Assembly: GCA_003427395.1 (NCBI GenBank)
Contig: BFEA01000070.1
Span: 2,930,381-2,952,398 of the forward strand
Direction: 5' to 3'
Source of the DNA: Chara braunii
Lineage: Eukaryota; Streptophyta; Charophyceae; Charales; Characeae
Length of the DNA: 22,018 nucleotides
The notes under the pieces are model-generated. The model did no database searches and was not told where the DNA came from. It worked only from the letters and a program-made list of their open reading frames with translations. Made by a program: the position numbers and the translations under genes. The stretch's first letter is position 1; each line of letters begins with the position of its first letter. Below, piece by piece: positions 8,211-16,753 of this stretch.

Positions 8211-8470
8211 TTTTTCTGTCAAACCCAAAATTCTTTTTATATCCTCTTGTCTCCTTTCCTCTTGAGGCAATATTCTCCAAGCACTCACTCGATCCGTTGC
8301 TCCGCGATTTTGTCCTCCGTTCTTCCCCAAGCTTTGCCCTCTTTTCTCCTCCCCTTCTTCCGTCCCCACCATCCCTTCACAATCTCCTGTAGCCGCCTCT
8401 TTTTTTTGTCTTCCCCCCCCTCAACCTTAAATGGGCCTACTCCTTTGTTTGACGCTTCCGTCATCCTGTT
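8211..8470. other. 3' flank of the WDR43-like gene
   Basis: Pyrimidine-rich sequence (TTTTTCTG, CTCCTTTCCTCTTG) follows the stop codon and probably contains the 3' UTR. No canonical AATAAA was found close to the stop, which is common in green-lineage genes. No other feature is seen. Confidence 0.45.
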
Positions 8471-8472
8471 TT

Positions 8473-8700
8473 GCAATGTGGATGCAGATTCCTTTTTAGG
8501 ATTCTGAGTGTTGGGGAATCTGTATCCACACATGGCAATGCGCAGGCATGTTCGAGCTCGGACCTAACACGTCCAATATGTATGCAGAATCTTGCAGATT
8601 CCTTTTTAGGAAAGTGGAGTTTGCAGCAACACATTTTTCTCATCCTCCCTTGTGGTGCAGAATCTTGCAGATTCCTTTTTAGGAAAGTGGAGTTTGCATG
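8473..8700. repeat. Inverted and direct repeats related to the intronic array
   Basis: TGTGGATGCAGATTCC near 8477 and GGAATCTGTATCCACA near 8515 form a 16-bp stem with one mismatch and a short loop. The left arm with its flank (CCTGTTTTGCAATGTGGATG) is nearly the reverse complement of part of the 141-bp unit in the WDR43 intron. A 42-bp segment starting GCAGAATCTTGCAGATTCC is then directly repeated at 8584 and 8657 (period 73). Confidence 0.8.
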
Positions 8701-9430
8701 CACTTGTCATGCAGATGCTCCCTGCCATGCACATCCCCAATTCCTTGAGCCGTGAGAATGTTGATTGCTGCCGAGGATATCTAAGAGTGACAGCCGCCAC
8801 TCCGTGCTCTTCTCTCTATTCTGTATCACAACCATCTTGGAACAGAGCACCCAAGAGTAGAAGACTGGCATCACAATGAGTAATCCATTACACAGGGCTG
8901 GATAGGATTGTCCACATGCGATTTGGACAGGGGGGGGGGGCGCTATGCACCAGATCGATACGCAGCTAACAGCAATGATGCGGGGGGGCGCTATGGACCA
9001 AATCGATACGGGGCTAATAGCAATTAAGACCTCTCATAAGCCCCCCCCCAGGGAGGGGTGGGAAGCGGTGGGCGGTTGTGATCCGACTTCTATAGGAAAG
9101 TCTGCAAAACCTACACCGAGCTATGCTGGAGGTTTTCTCATGTCCCTCTTCCTCTTTGCTTTTTGTGCTTTTTCTTTCTTTTTTGTCGGTTTTGAAGTTT
9201 GCTACTAACTCTTATCCCCCGTATAGCCCCGTTGGCTGTGGGGCCAGGGCTGAGACTGGTGCCATCCATGGACACTACTAGTTCTACGTATATGTTCGGG
9301 TGCCATGCCGCTTGCCCTTTCGTGTTATCGCCGCTCGCCATTTTGACCAGTCCACAGACCGCATAACTTTGGATGTCATTCCCCTTTTCCCTTTCGTGTT
9401 ATGGCCGCATAGATACAGATATTCATCTTA
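8701..9430. other. Intergenic stretch with a 48-bp tandem duplication
   Basis: A segment GGGGGGGCGCTATG... ...AGCAAT is repeated with a 48-bp period (CGCTATG at 8941 and 8989). TTTCGTGTTAT followed by C/G-GCCGC occurs twice (near 9317 and 9392). No coding region or RNA gene could be supported. Confidence 0.6.
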
Positions 9431-9445
9431 AAGGCATGGACATAT

Positions 9446-9473
9446 CATAGATACTGGATATCTAGTATCTATG
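9446..9473. repeat. 28-bp near-perfect palindrome
   Basis: CATAGATACT at the left and AGTATCTATG at the right are exact inverted arms around GGATATCT. The whole 28 bases are palindromic except for one mismatched pair. The palindrome is immediately preceded by GGCATGGACATATC, a word that recurs beside the 9824-9876 hairpin. Confidence 0.85.
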
Positions 9474-9493
9474 CGTAACACCAAAGCTTACCG

Positions 9494-9554
9494 GCCGGGC
9501 AGAGCGAATCCTGAAACATTGCCTCAGTTCGGATTGTTCTCTGCAACTCGAGAA

Positions 9555-9596
<42 letters not shown>
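9494..9596 (+). pseudogene. Mitochondrial SSU rRNA fragment (probable NUMT)
   Basis: CCTCAGTTCGGATTGTTCTC, TGCAACTCGAGAACATGAAG and TTGGAATCGCTAGTAATCGC, followed by GGATCAGCATGCCGC, are in the order of the SSU rRNA helix region just before the decoding-site 3' end (E. coli numbering roughly 1280-1370). The GTTCTC...GAGAAC arm and GATCAGCATGCCGC match plant mitochondrial 18S rRNA as I know it better than plastid 16S, which has a CAGGCTGC...GCCTG arm and a different continuation. Similarity stops abruptly at 9596, where GGTGAATA would follow. About 100 bases cannot be a functional rRNA gene. A bacterial or assembly-contaminant origin is less likely in this context but not excluded. Confidence 0.85.
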
Positions 9597-9597
<1 letters not shown>

Positions 9598-9823
9598 CAA
9601 GCGGCAGGCTGCACGCAGAAATAGTTCTGTCATGTTGGCGGCTCTTGCCACGTTCTTGGTCTTGGAGGCCAGAAATGAAAGTATAGGCCTGCTCAAGTTC
9701 CAGTTCATTGTTAGACACAGATTTTTTTTTTTTTTTTATGGCAATCACATGCCCCGGTCACCGGATGGGTTTTCGTCGTCGGCAACAGGCTTGCTCACAC
9801 GTCTGCTGACACTCGCTGAAATC

Positions 9824-9910
9824 ATGTCCATGCCATTTCTGGAACTTCAGATATCTTCCAGAAATGGCATGGACATATCTGAAGTTCCAGAAATGGCATG
9901 GACATATCTG
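9824..9910. repeat. 21-bp inverted repeat with an extra direct copy
   Basis: ATGTCCATGCCATTTCTGG plus AA (9824-9844) and its exact reverse complement (9856-9876) are separated by an 11-base loop. The right arm with its flank is then repeated in tandem (TTCCAGAAATGGCATGGACA at 9856 and 9885, period 29). A transcript would fold into a strong hairpin. Confidence 0.93.
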
Positions 9911-10094
9911 GAGGCGCTTTCTTGTCGCGGGGTGTGCCACGTCTGCTCGCTCGGTATGGCCATTTTCCTGAAAGTGTGTTGAGATCTGGGATGTGAGATG
10001 TGGTTTCTTCTCTTGCAGATTTTCTAACAGTTGGATTCATCGACCTTTTCAGGATGCAGGTCAAGTTTACGACGGACGCCGGTTGCCGAAGTGG

Positions 10095-10095
<1 letters not shown>

Positions 10096-10126
<31 letters not shown>
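10096..10126 (+). repeat. 31-base poly-G run
   Basis: An uninterrupted G31 is flanked by GGC and CGGGG. It breaks every reading frame into poly-Gly. Runs of this length are rare and prone to sequencing length error and to quadruplex formation. Confidence 0.95.
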
Positions 10127-10238
10127 CGGGGAGGTCGTCAGAAAACTGGCGGCCTGACAGAGCAATCACTGAGGACAGCTTTTCGGAGGGGGGCTGCTGG
10201 CGAGAAGCGAGGGGTTGTGACTACTTGTATCTCCACAT

Positions 10239-10360
10239 CTCTGGTCAGTGTAACATCGTGCAGGTCCGTTAGATTGAGTGATTTGCATGTACGCAGGGAC
10301 CGAATGGGATCCTCCCTCTGGTCAGTGTAATTTAGCTAAGACCCACTAGACTGAGTGCTG
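10239..10360 (+). repeat. 77-bp-period imperfect tandem duplication
   Basis: CTCTGGTCAGTGTAA occurs at 10239 and 10316, each followed after a short gap by TAGA-T/C-TGAGTG. The copies are diverged. No gene is seen in 10000-10520. Confidence 0.7.
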
Positions 10361-10524
10361 TCGGTTCAACAAACACGCATGCATGCAGGCCCTCTAGGCT
10401 CCTTCCACCTCTTGTTGGTCTAGCACAAGCACGCCCACACACATGCAAACACACTTACAGGTGCCACACACGCTGAACAAATGGTCTGTCCTCTGTGCAG
10501 TACTGTTTAGCACACAGGGGGGGG

Positions 10525-10526
<2 letters not shown>

Positions 10527-10605
<79 letters not shown>
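10527..10605 (+). repeat. (GA)n microsatellite running into gap
   Basis: A pure GA repeat of at least 39 units stops where the N run begins. It probably continues into the gap and is the likely cause of the assembly break. Confidence 0.95.
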
Positions 10606-11169
10606 NNNNNNNNNNNNNNNNNNNNNNNNNNNNNNNNNNNNNNNNNNNNNNNNNNNNNNNNNNNNNNNNNNNNNNNNNNNNNNNNNNNNNNNNNNNNNNN
10701 NNNNNNNNNNNNNNNNNNNNNNNNNNNNNNNNNNNNNNNNNNNNNNNNNNNNNNNNNNNNNNNNNNNNNNNNNNNNNNNNNNNNNNNNNNNNNNNNNNNN
10801 NNNNNNNNNNNNNNNNNNNNNNNNNNNNNNNNNNNNNNNNNNNNNNNNNNNNNNNNNNNNNNNNNNNNNNNNNNNNNNNNNNNNNNNNNNNNNNNNNNNN
10901 NNNNNNNNNNNNNNNNNNNNNNNNNNNNNNNNNNNNNNNNNNNNNNNNNNNNNNNNNNNNNNNNNNNNNNNNNNNNNNNNNNNNNNNNNNNNNNNNNNNN
11001 NNNNNNNNNNNNNNNNNNNNNNNNNNNNNNNNNNNNNNNNNNNNNNNNNNNNNNNNNNNNNNNNNNNNNNNNNNNNNNNNNNNNNNNNNNNNNNNNNNNN
11101 NNNNNNNNNNNNNNNNNNNNNNNNNNNNNNNNNNNNNNNNNNNNNNNNNNNNNNNNNNNNNNNNNNNNN
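10606..11169. other. Assembly gap (564 N)
   Basis: The sequence is undetermined here. Reading frames spanning it on either strand are meaningless. Confidence 1.
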
Positions 11170-12060
11170 TGGCGGGGGTGGAGGGGTGGAGGGTGCAGTG
11201 CCGGCTACAGATGCACAGCCTTGCTCCTTCCACAGAGCCAGAGGACTCCGCTAAACAGCTAGAGAGATCAAGAGATCCCCAGCTAGAGAAGTACCACAAA
11301 GTTTTCTGAGCCCGAACTCGAAACTGTCTGGACACCTGATATCTAGGAGAGAGGATCTGGCATTTAGCGCAGTCCTACCATCTTCCCCAGAATAGAACGT
11401 ACGGTCATTGCGGCAGTATCTGGGCAGAAGTGTGGTCTACATGCAGTGGTAATGATTGTACATTCTATTCAGAAGAAGACGGCGGGAGAATCATCTAAAC
11501 CAACTTTGGGAACTTTTATCACATTCTTTCCCGCCCAATGAAGATGACATTGTGCAGGCCATCTCGATTTTCTTTCAAGGGGATGAACTTGGACTGATTC
11601 TCGCTCACGTTTTTGTGACACCTTAGACACCAAAGCAGCACCAGGTCAAATGGACTTCACAGCAGGGCCACAAGACCCGCAACAGCCAGATGACCTGGAA
11701 GTACAAATACAGCCAGATGACCTGGCAGTATTTGCTCAGCGAGACGAGCATGGTTCCACCGAGACGAAAACGCTGAAGCTCCGATGGCATGTGAAAACAG
11801 GTGACTGGGCCCAGAAAGGCTGAAGCTCGGAATCCTTCGATACAAACGATGACAAGCAAGGAAGGCTCAATTGCCGTCTGTCCTCGTCCGCACATCGCAG
11901 ATGGCATCTCTCGCATAAAGGCATCTCTGCATCTAGTATTGCATCTCACTACCTTCTCACCCCCAATACAGCGTACGGTCATTATATATCTGTATTTAGA
12001 CTGAAAGATACCGCAAATACGGGTACCGTTCCTGTACGTTGTTTTTGGGGGATGAAGGTA
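11170..12060. other. Unassigned stretch after the gap
   Basis: No gene was recognised. A 17-base word, ACAGCCAGATGACCTGG, occurs twice (near 11682 and 11711). Both strands have moderate open frames (minus 11623-11982, 119 codons, Cys/Leu-rich; plus frame around 11650-11823), but neither shows a known motif or splice context. CGTACGGTCATT occurs near 11398 and 11972. Confidence 0.4.
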
Positions 12061-12076
12061 GCCGAGTTCCTAAAAG

Positions 12077-12187
12077 TGGGATTTATCCTGGAGAGCCCTT
12101 CTCACTGTGAAACAGGGCGCGGTAAAAGTAATTATCTTTTTTTTTTTTTTTTTTTTACCTCATAGCTTCCCTTTATGGGATTTATCC
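12077..12187 (+). repeat. Direct repeat pair around a poly-T run
   Basis: TGGGATTTATCC occurs at 12077 and 12176 (period 99), each followed by a G/A-rich GAG-like word, with a long T run at 12137-12156 between them. The T run is not adjacent to either repeat, so this does not read as a simple target-site duplication. Confidence 0.6.
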
Positions 12188-12379
12188 GGGGAGTAAATTT
12201 GTCAATCGCTGGCCTGAACAATGTACCTGCAGACGGATGGCCAGACTGTTTCCCACTAATTGCCCCCCTAATTGGCTCCCCTAAGTGCCTTGCAGCTTCG
12301 CCTTCAAGCTAGCGTCTCCATGAGGTATAAATGGGTATATTTCGACTCCACTGTGTGTGTGAGGAACAAAGCGTCGGAA

Positions 12380-12501
12380 GTCCTTTCTCGGCCTTTTGGT
12401 GAGGAGTAATTACAGTCTCTGTTCTGATCAGCTTAAACGACCAGTACACCGGGGGCTGCGGGTGGCTTGCTGTGTGGCAAGCCTTTTTTTTTTTTTTTTT
12501 T
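12380..12501 (+). ncRNA. U2 snRNA-like 5' domain with hairpin and T18 (gene or pseudogene)
   Basis: CCTTTCTCGGCCTTTTGG (12382-12399) is identical to the first stem-loop of U2 snRNA. After a diverged stretch of the right length, CAGTCTCTGTTCTGATCAGC then TTAA follows the U2 order. The branch-site recognition word GTAGTA is not preserved. Beyond 12436 the sequence leaves U2 and has no Sm site, but it ends in a perfect 7-bp hairpin GGCTTGC-TGTGTG-GCAAGCC (12464-12483) followed by T18 (12484-12501), which would stop RNA polymerase III. A TATAAAT lies at 12326, about 54 bases upstream, further than the usual plant snRNA TATA spacing. It could be a degenerate U2 copy, a U2-headed SINE, or a diverged small RNA gene. 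The sequence cannot decide. Confidence 0.6.
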
Positions 12502-13304
12502 AACCACTAAGTACCTCTGCCAGTGTTGGGAAAGTACAATGTACTGGTCTGTCCTCGAAGAAATCGGTGGTGGGACCCAGGGTCGGCGAGTCCCATAAAT
12601 CTTAGTTTTTTTTTGCCCGCTCGTGAAAGAAAAAGGAAAAAAAAAAAAAAAAGCTTATGTACTGCAATGATGTCGGGCAGGGTAGTCTAGGAGGCCGTGC
12701 TCTCAATCTTCCTCTATAGAATGCATCGTACAGCAAAGACGGTCACATTCTGAAACTTGTTGTTTTCTTTTTTTATTTCTCGTTTGTTTATTATGAGTCC
12801 CCTGCCAACGAGGCAGGGCGGAATCCGTGATCTGTGCTGGCTGTGTTTCCTCAGAGGATTGTAACCCTGATGTATCCAGCCATTTTCACGGAAGAATCCG
12901 TGTTTCCCTTTCTTTTTTTTTTTTTTTTTTTTTNTNTTTCCGGAATCTGACAATCTGAATCTGTGATCTGCTCGGGCTGTGTTCCCTCAGAGGATTGTAA
13001 CCTTCATCACACTGGCACTTAGAGTAACGTATCCAGCCATTTTCACGGCCGAATATGTTTTTCTGTTTTTTTTTTTTGTGTGTGTGTGTTTTTGGAATGT
13101 ATACAACCGCAATCACGGCAGAGCATTGTTTCCTTTTCTGTTTTTGTGAGTTTCAGAGCTGCAACTTTTCTTTTATTTTTTCCTTTTTTTTTTCTCCCCG
13201 TGAGAGTACCATAAAGAAATGGAGTGGGACCTAGGCTCGGCAAACTCAGATCGCAGTGGAATTCAGGGTCAGCAAAAACAAGCTCGGAGGTACTGGTGGT
13301 TTAA
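12500..13304 (-). mobile_element. TTAA element B: 0.8-kb relative of element A, inverted
   Basis: The element is bounded by TTAA at 12500-12503 and 13301-13304. Its terminal repeat AGGTACTGGTGGT (13288-13300) is perfect; the other end, CCACTAAGTACCT, is eroded. Read on the minus strand the body matches element A (5418-6229) throughout: CCGAGCCTAGGTCCCACTCC near 13235, the duplicated block with ATGGCTGGATAC (157-bp period, near 12876 and 13033), the GGCAGGGCGGAATCCGTGAT block near 12812, and ACTGCAATGATGTCG near 12660. It has no transposase. Two ambiguous bases (N at 12934 and 12936) lie in a T run. At 13301 its right TTAA is shared with element C. Confidence 0.85.
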
Positions 13305-13506
13305 ACCACCAGTACCTTGCTCAGCTATTGAATCCGAGCCTCCAGCACGCTGCGTGCCAAGTCCTGCCGAACCGCCGTTGCAATTTTCTTTTTCGTTTTG
13401 CCTGCGGCTTCCAGCCAATGCGGTCCGGCAGGCCGAAGCCCAAATGGCGCGGCGTGTATACGGGAAGCGCCGCGGCCGATAGCTGGGCCAGGTACTGGTG
13501 GTTTAA
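13301..13506 (+). mobile_element. TTAA element C: ~200-bp MITE abutting element B
   Basis: The element is bounded by TTAA at 13301-13304 and 13503-13506. Inverted ends are ACCACCAGTACCT-TGCTCAGCTATTG at the left and CGATAGCTGGGCC-AGGTACTGGTGGT at the right, about 26 bp with two to three mismatches. The 198-base body is GC-rich and non-coding. The outer 13 bp are identical to those of elements A and B while the interior differs, as expected of non-autonomous families sharing one transposase. Its body resembles 14060-14230. Confidence 0.85.
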
Positions 13507-13649
13507 GGGAAAAGTTAGCAAAACTGGACCTTGTGGCCCAGGCTCCGTTTCCATTCTGGGGAGCATCAGTCTGGGTCCTATTCCACCGGCAAGTCAAAAG
13601 GATAATACATCATAATTACAGACACACGCTTCCTTCCGTACGGCCGAAG

Positions 13650-13761
13650 GACCCCTGACCAGCACATTGATTGCTCCGACCCCTGACCAGCACATTGATT
13701 GCTCCGACCCCTGACCAGCACATTGATTGCTCCGACCCCTGACCAGCACATTGATTGCTCC
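13650..13761 (+). repeat. 28-bp unit repeated four times
   Basis: Four exact copies of a unit starting GACCCCTGACCAGCACATTG and ending ATTGCTCC lie at 13650, 13678, 13706 and 13734. There are no spacers between copies, so it is a minisatellite and not a CRISPR array. Confidence 0.97.
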
Positions 13762-14059
13762 ATCCATGTGGAGGATTGACTGTCAGCTTGCCGTACTATA
13801 CCCTTTCGTCTCAGGTCTGCCGCACTAACCTGCCGTATAGGGCTCGAATACCAAGAAACGATCTCGCCACGTCCACAACCTCCATCCCTCAACACGCCCT
13901 GAACCCCCCTATTTTCTGACGAGGTAGATGCAACTTTTCCCTTTTTCCTCGATCCCTTTATTTCCTGCCCATCAGCATTCACTCTGTCTCCGTTGATTCA
14001 GTCCGGCCCTAACCTCAGCCATCTTGACCAGTTACCCTGAACCCTAAGACTACTGTCTT

Positions 14060-14235
14060 GAGCCATTCCGAGCGGCAAGCTTTTCTGAGCCGCCAGCGGC
14101 ACACATTCTTTTCTTTTTTTGCTGGCGGCGCCAGCCATTGTGGCCTACCGGTAGGCCGAGAGTTCAAAATTTTTGCCGGTGGCAAGTTTCTTTTTCAGCA
14201 AGGCTGGGGCCATGTACGGGAAGTTAATATCTGAC
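14060..14235 (+). repeat. Sequence related to the body of element C
   Basis: TTTTTTTGCTGGCGGCGCCAGCCATTGTGGCC and the following TAGGCCGAG are similar to element C's TTTTGCCTGCGGCTTCCAGCC and AGGCCGAAG, and both are followed by a GTATACGGGAAG / GTACGGGAAG word. Terminal repeats and TTAA are not apparent, so this would be a degraded or truncated relative. Confidence 0.5.
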
Positions 14236-14474
14236 CCATCCTTGGTCTATCGGGAAAAAAGGAAGAGAAAAACAAACAAGTGTCACATGCAATCGTTGTT
14301 TGATGACGATGTCGTCCCAGCACCAATTTCTGGGATTGAGACGCAGTTTTGCAAGTTGAAACAGGTAGAAATTGAGAGACAAGGCGAACTGCAGGGTGCA
14401 TATAAAAACTGGATGGATACGAAAACTGGTTGGATATCAAAACCTGTATGGTTCTGGTTTAGGGTTTAGACCGT

Positions 14475-14885
14475 GTCATGCCTGCAGTGGTTATGATGCG
14501 TGGCTCTTGAGGCCAAGGGTGCCGGATCGGATCCGTGTGCCTTCATGCGGAGGAGGGATCCGAGGCTGTGGAAGTACTCATCTGTACTTAGCCCTGTAAC
14601 CCTCGTGGAAATCATACTAGTTATGGGTGGCTGTTGGGGGAGAGGCGCCCTTATGGTTGAGCGTCGTGCGCTGGATGCGCGATGGACTGCCGGTTGTGGT
14701 GTTGTGTGTGTGTGTGTGTGTGTGCGAGTGAGTATGGACGCTGTGACCACGCTAGACGTTTTAGCCACTATGGTTCCACTTTTGAACACCTTGTCAGGGC
14801 CGCGGTGGTCACGATGCTTGGCTCTTGAGGCCAAGGGTGCCGGTTGGGATCTGAGCGATCCGAGGCTGTGGAGATACTGATCTGT
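14475..14885 (+). repeat. Pair of ~95-110-bp direct repeats
   Basis: 14475-14585 and 14793-14885 share TGGCTCTTGAGGCCAAGGGTGCCGG and GATCCGAGGCTGTGGA... in the same order. The first copy has about 18 extra bases. Both contain a small hairpin (TTGGC/GCCAA-like arms around TCTTGAG). The intervening 200 bases include a (TG)n tract at 14702-14724. The identity of the repeat is unknown. Confidence 0.75.
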
Positions 14886-15414
14886 CCAGGACAGGAGGGG
14901 AAGAAAGGATGCCTGCTTACGGTTCCTGATGTGAATATAGCCGCAGGTGACAAGTCCACAGATCGAACCTGCGAGGAATAGATGAGAAGGGCAAACGGGC
15001 AAGCTGACAGTCGATGCTGGTCAGGGATCAATCGGCCAAATGAAACTTGAAGGATGCGCATGCAAATTCTGTATTTTACTATTTTGGCTTGCACGGACGG
15101 GTGCGTTTAAAAAAAAAAAGGGCCATAAGGACCTTTTTGAAAGGCAAAGGAAAGAAAAACGCGATTGAGAAAGGTAGACGATGAAAGACAACAGACTGAC
15201 TCCGACCCCACAGATTTGAGGTGATAAGCGTGGAGATCCCAATCCTGAGAAGAACCAACAACTGTCTCCCTACAAGTTACTCGCGCTGACAACCAGACAA
15301 CATGATTTTGGCCGCAACCGGATGTGGTGGGTGGGGGTAAGAGGATCAGGTTGGATTAACAAATTGGGAGTATCAAAAGGAATGGACAGATAGAACAAAT
15401 CGCGTGCGCACGAG

Positions 15415-15418
<4 letters not shown>
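14886..15418. other. Unassigned stretch
   Basis: No gene, RNA or element was recognised. It includes a short A run at 15109-15118. Minus-strand open frames here lack recognisable motifs. Confidence 0.4.

Positions 15419-15490
<72 letters not shown>
15419..15490 (+). repeat. (AG)n microsatellite
   Basis: Thirty-six uninterrupted AG units, the same dinucleotide class as the repeat that enters the gap at 10605 and the CT tract that ends the window. Confidence 0.97.
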
Positions 15491-15491
<1 letters not shown>

Positions 15492-16320
15492 AGAAGTAAA
15501 AAGAGAACACTTCTTATTTGGAGCCCGCTTGTGGCCTAGCTCCCTCTATCATGCAGGGAGAGGGAAAAAAAAGGATGGGCTTGGGAAATATGGTGCCGGT
15601 TCTGTGTGTGTGTTTTGTGTGTGTGCATGCAGACACGCCATGGCACGAATGCATGCTAGACAAGCTCCATTGTTGGAAAACGGTGACATGCCGTCGTCTC
15701 TCGAACAGATGTGGTGCACCCTACCAATGGCTTAACTCGTGCAAACTCGAAAGGGCGTGGCTAAAACGTCTAGCGTGCTTAGTGATTAGTGGTAGGGGTG
15801 GGACAGACACCCATCTGAGGAAGGTGGAAAAAAAAGCAATGGCAGAGGATCATCGTCTCAAATGCAGCTGTGGTAGTACCCAGACAGAACACACAATAGT
15901 ACATCACAAACAGACAGAAGAAGGGGTGGGGACCGTAGGAGGACGAATCCAAGGGGCAGAGAGGCGACGTGCTGTTGGATTACAGGCCACAACAGGGCAC
16001 ACAAACGGGAGGGCATGCGGGGCGAGCAAACAATTGAGACAACGCATAGGCTGGAGGTCGACGGGGAAGGAGCAGGGCAGACAAAGCACAACCACGTAAG
16101 GGAGGGAAATGACAACAACCAGCGGACAAGACGAGTACCAATCCACAGAAAATGAAAACATAAAAACTGATGATGATAGATTGTTTCGTCGTAGTTGCAG
16201 TGACTCATTGGCAGTCTGAAACCTTTGACAATCTGCGGAATGCGCGTGTTGATGCTTTGGGTCATGAGCCCGATGACACTAGTTGACGGAAGACTGTCCA
16301 CAAATGGAACGCAGCAGCAT
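15491..16320. other. Unassigned stretch with weak open frames
   Basis: A 193-codon plus-strand frame (15518-16099) and overlapping minus-strand frames occur. The plus frame has CSCG...TEH around 15862-15895, loosely like the zinc-binding tails of LINE reverse transcriptases, but no other retroelement motif is nearby, so no function is proposed. Confidence 0.3.
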
Positions 16321-16720
16321 GCGACTACTTGGCGAAGCACCGGGGAACATGGCCGGAGCAATGCAACTGCAAAACGCTAAAAACGATTGCAAGGAACGAC
16401 AGGGCAAGCAGACGAGCAGCACGGAAACAGTGCAGCGAAGCACAAGGCAACACTAACGCAGCAGCAACGCGACACGGCGCACAAGCAAGGAAGGCATATT
16501 GCAAAGCACATGTGTGGGCAGCGAGGTGGCAGCGCAGCAAAGCACAGAACAACACTAACAACACTAGGCTAAGCACCGTAGTCAAACCACATGTTGAACA
16601 CAGCAGTTTGCAAAGAATGACATGCGACACAAGCAGGACAGGCAGCAAGGTAATGTCAGAGCACGGACAAGGCAGTCTACACATCCAATGCGGAGCAAAG
16701 CGGCACATCACAGGTGAACC
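16321..16720 (+). repeat. T-poor, A/C/G-rich block with a 102-bp period
   Basis: GCAGCGAAGCACAAGGCAAC at 16432 is matched by GCAGCAAAGCACAGAACAAC at 16534 (period 102), both followed by ACTAAC. The plus strand is strikingly poor in T over about 400 bases, which keeps frames open on both strands (plus 176 codons from 16329, minus 128 codons). The frames look like consequences of composition. Confidence 0.6.
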
Positions 16721-16753
16721 TCAAAGACTATCGGCTCCCACCGCCTGCTGCAG

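Noticed and set aside
9494-9596. Functional rRNA gene
   Set aside because: Only about 100 bases of SSU rRNA are present, with abrupt ends.
10394-11335. Frames of about 255-313 codons across the N run
   Set aside because: Most residues are undetermined; the rest is Arg-Glu or Leu-Ser from the GA repeat.
11623-11982. 119-codon minus-strand frame
   Set aside because: No recognised motif and competing frames on the other strand; left as unassigned.
12077-12187. Retroinsertion with a 12-bp target duplication (TGGGATTTATCC)
   Set aside because: The T run is in the middle of the interval and not adjacent to a repeat copy, so the expected tail-to-duplication arrangement is missing.
13650-13761. 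CRISPR array
   Set aside because: The four 28-bp units are contiguous with no spacers, and the genome is eukaryotic.
14450-14475. Plant-type telomere repeat (TTTAGGG)
   Set aside because: Fewer than two units occur (TTTAGGGTTTAG), so chance is sufficient.
15518-16099. 193-codon plus-strand frame with CSCG...TEH as a LINE reverse transcriptase tail
   Set aside because: The match is a loose zinc-ligand pattern only; no reverse transcriptase, endonuclease or RNase H motif is found nearby.
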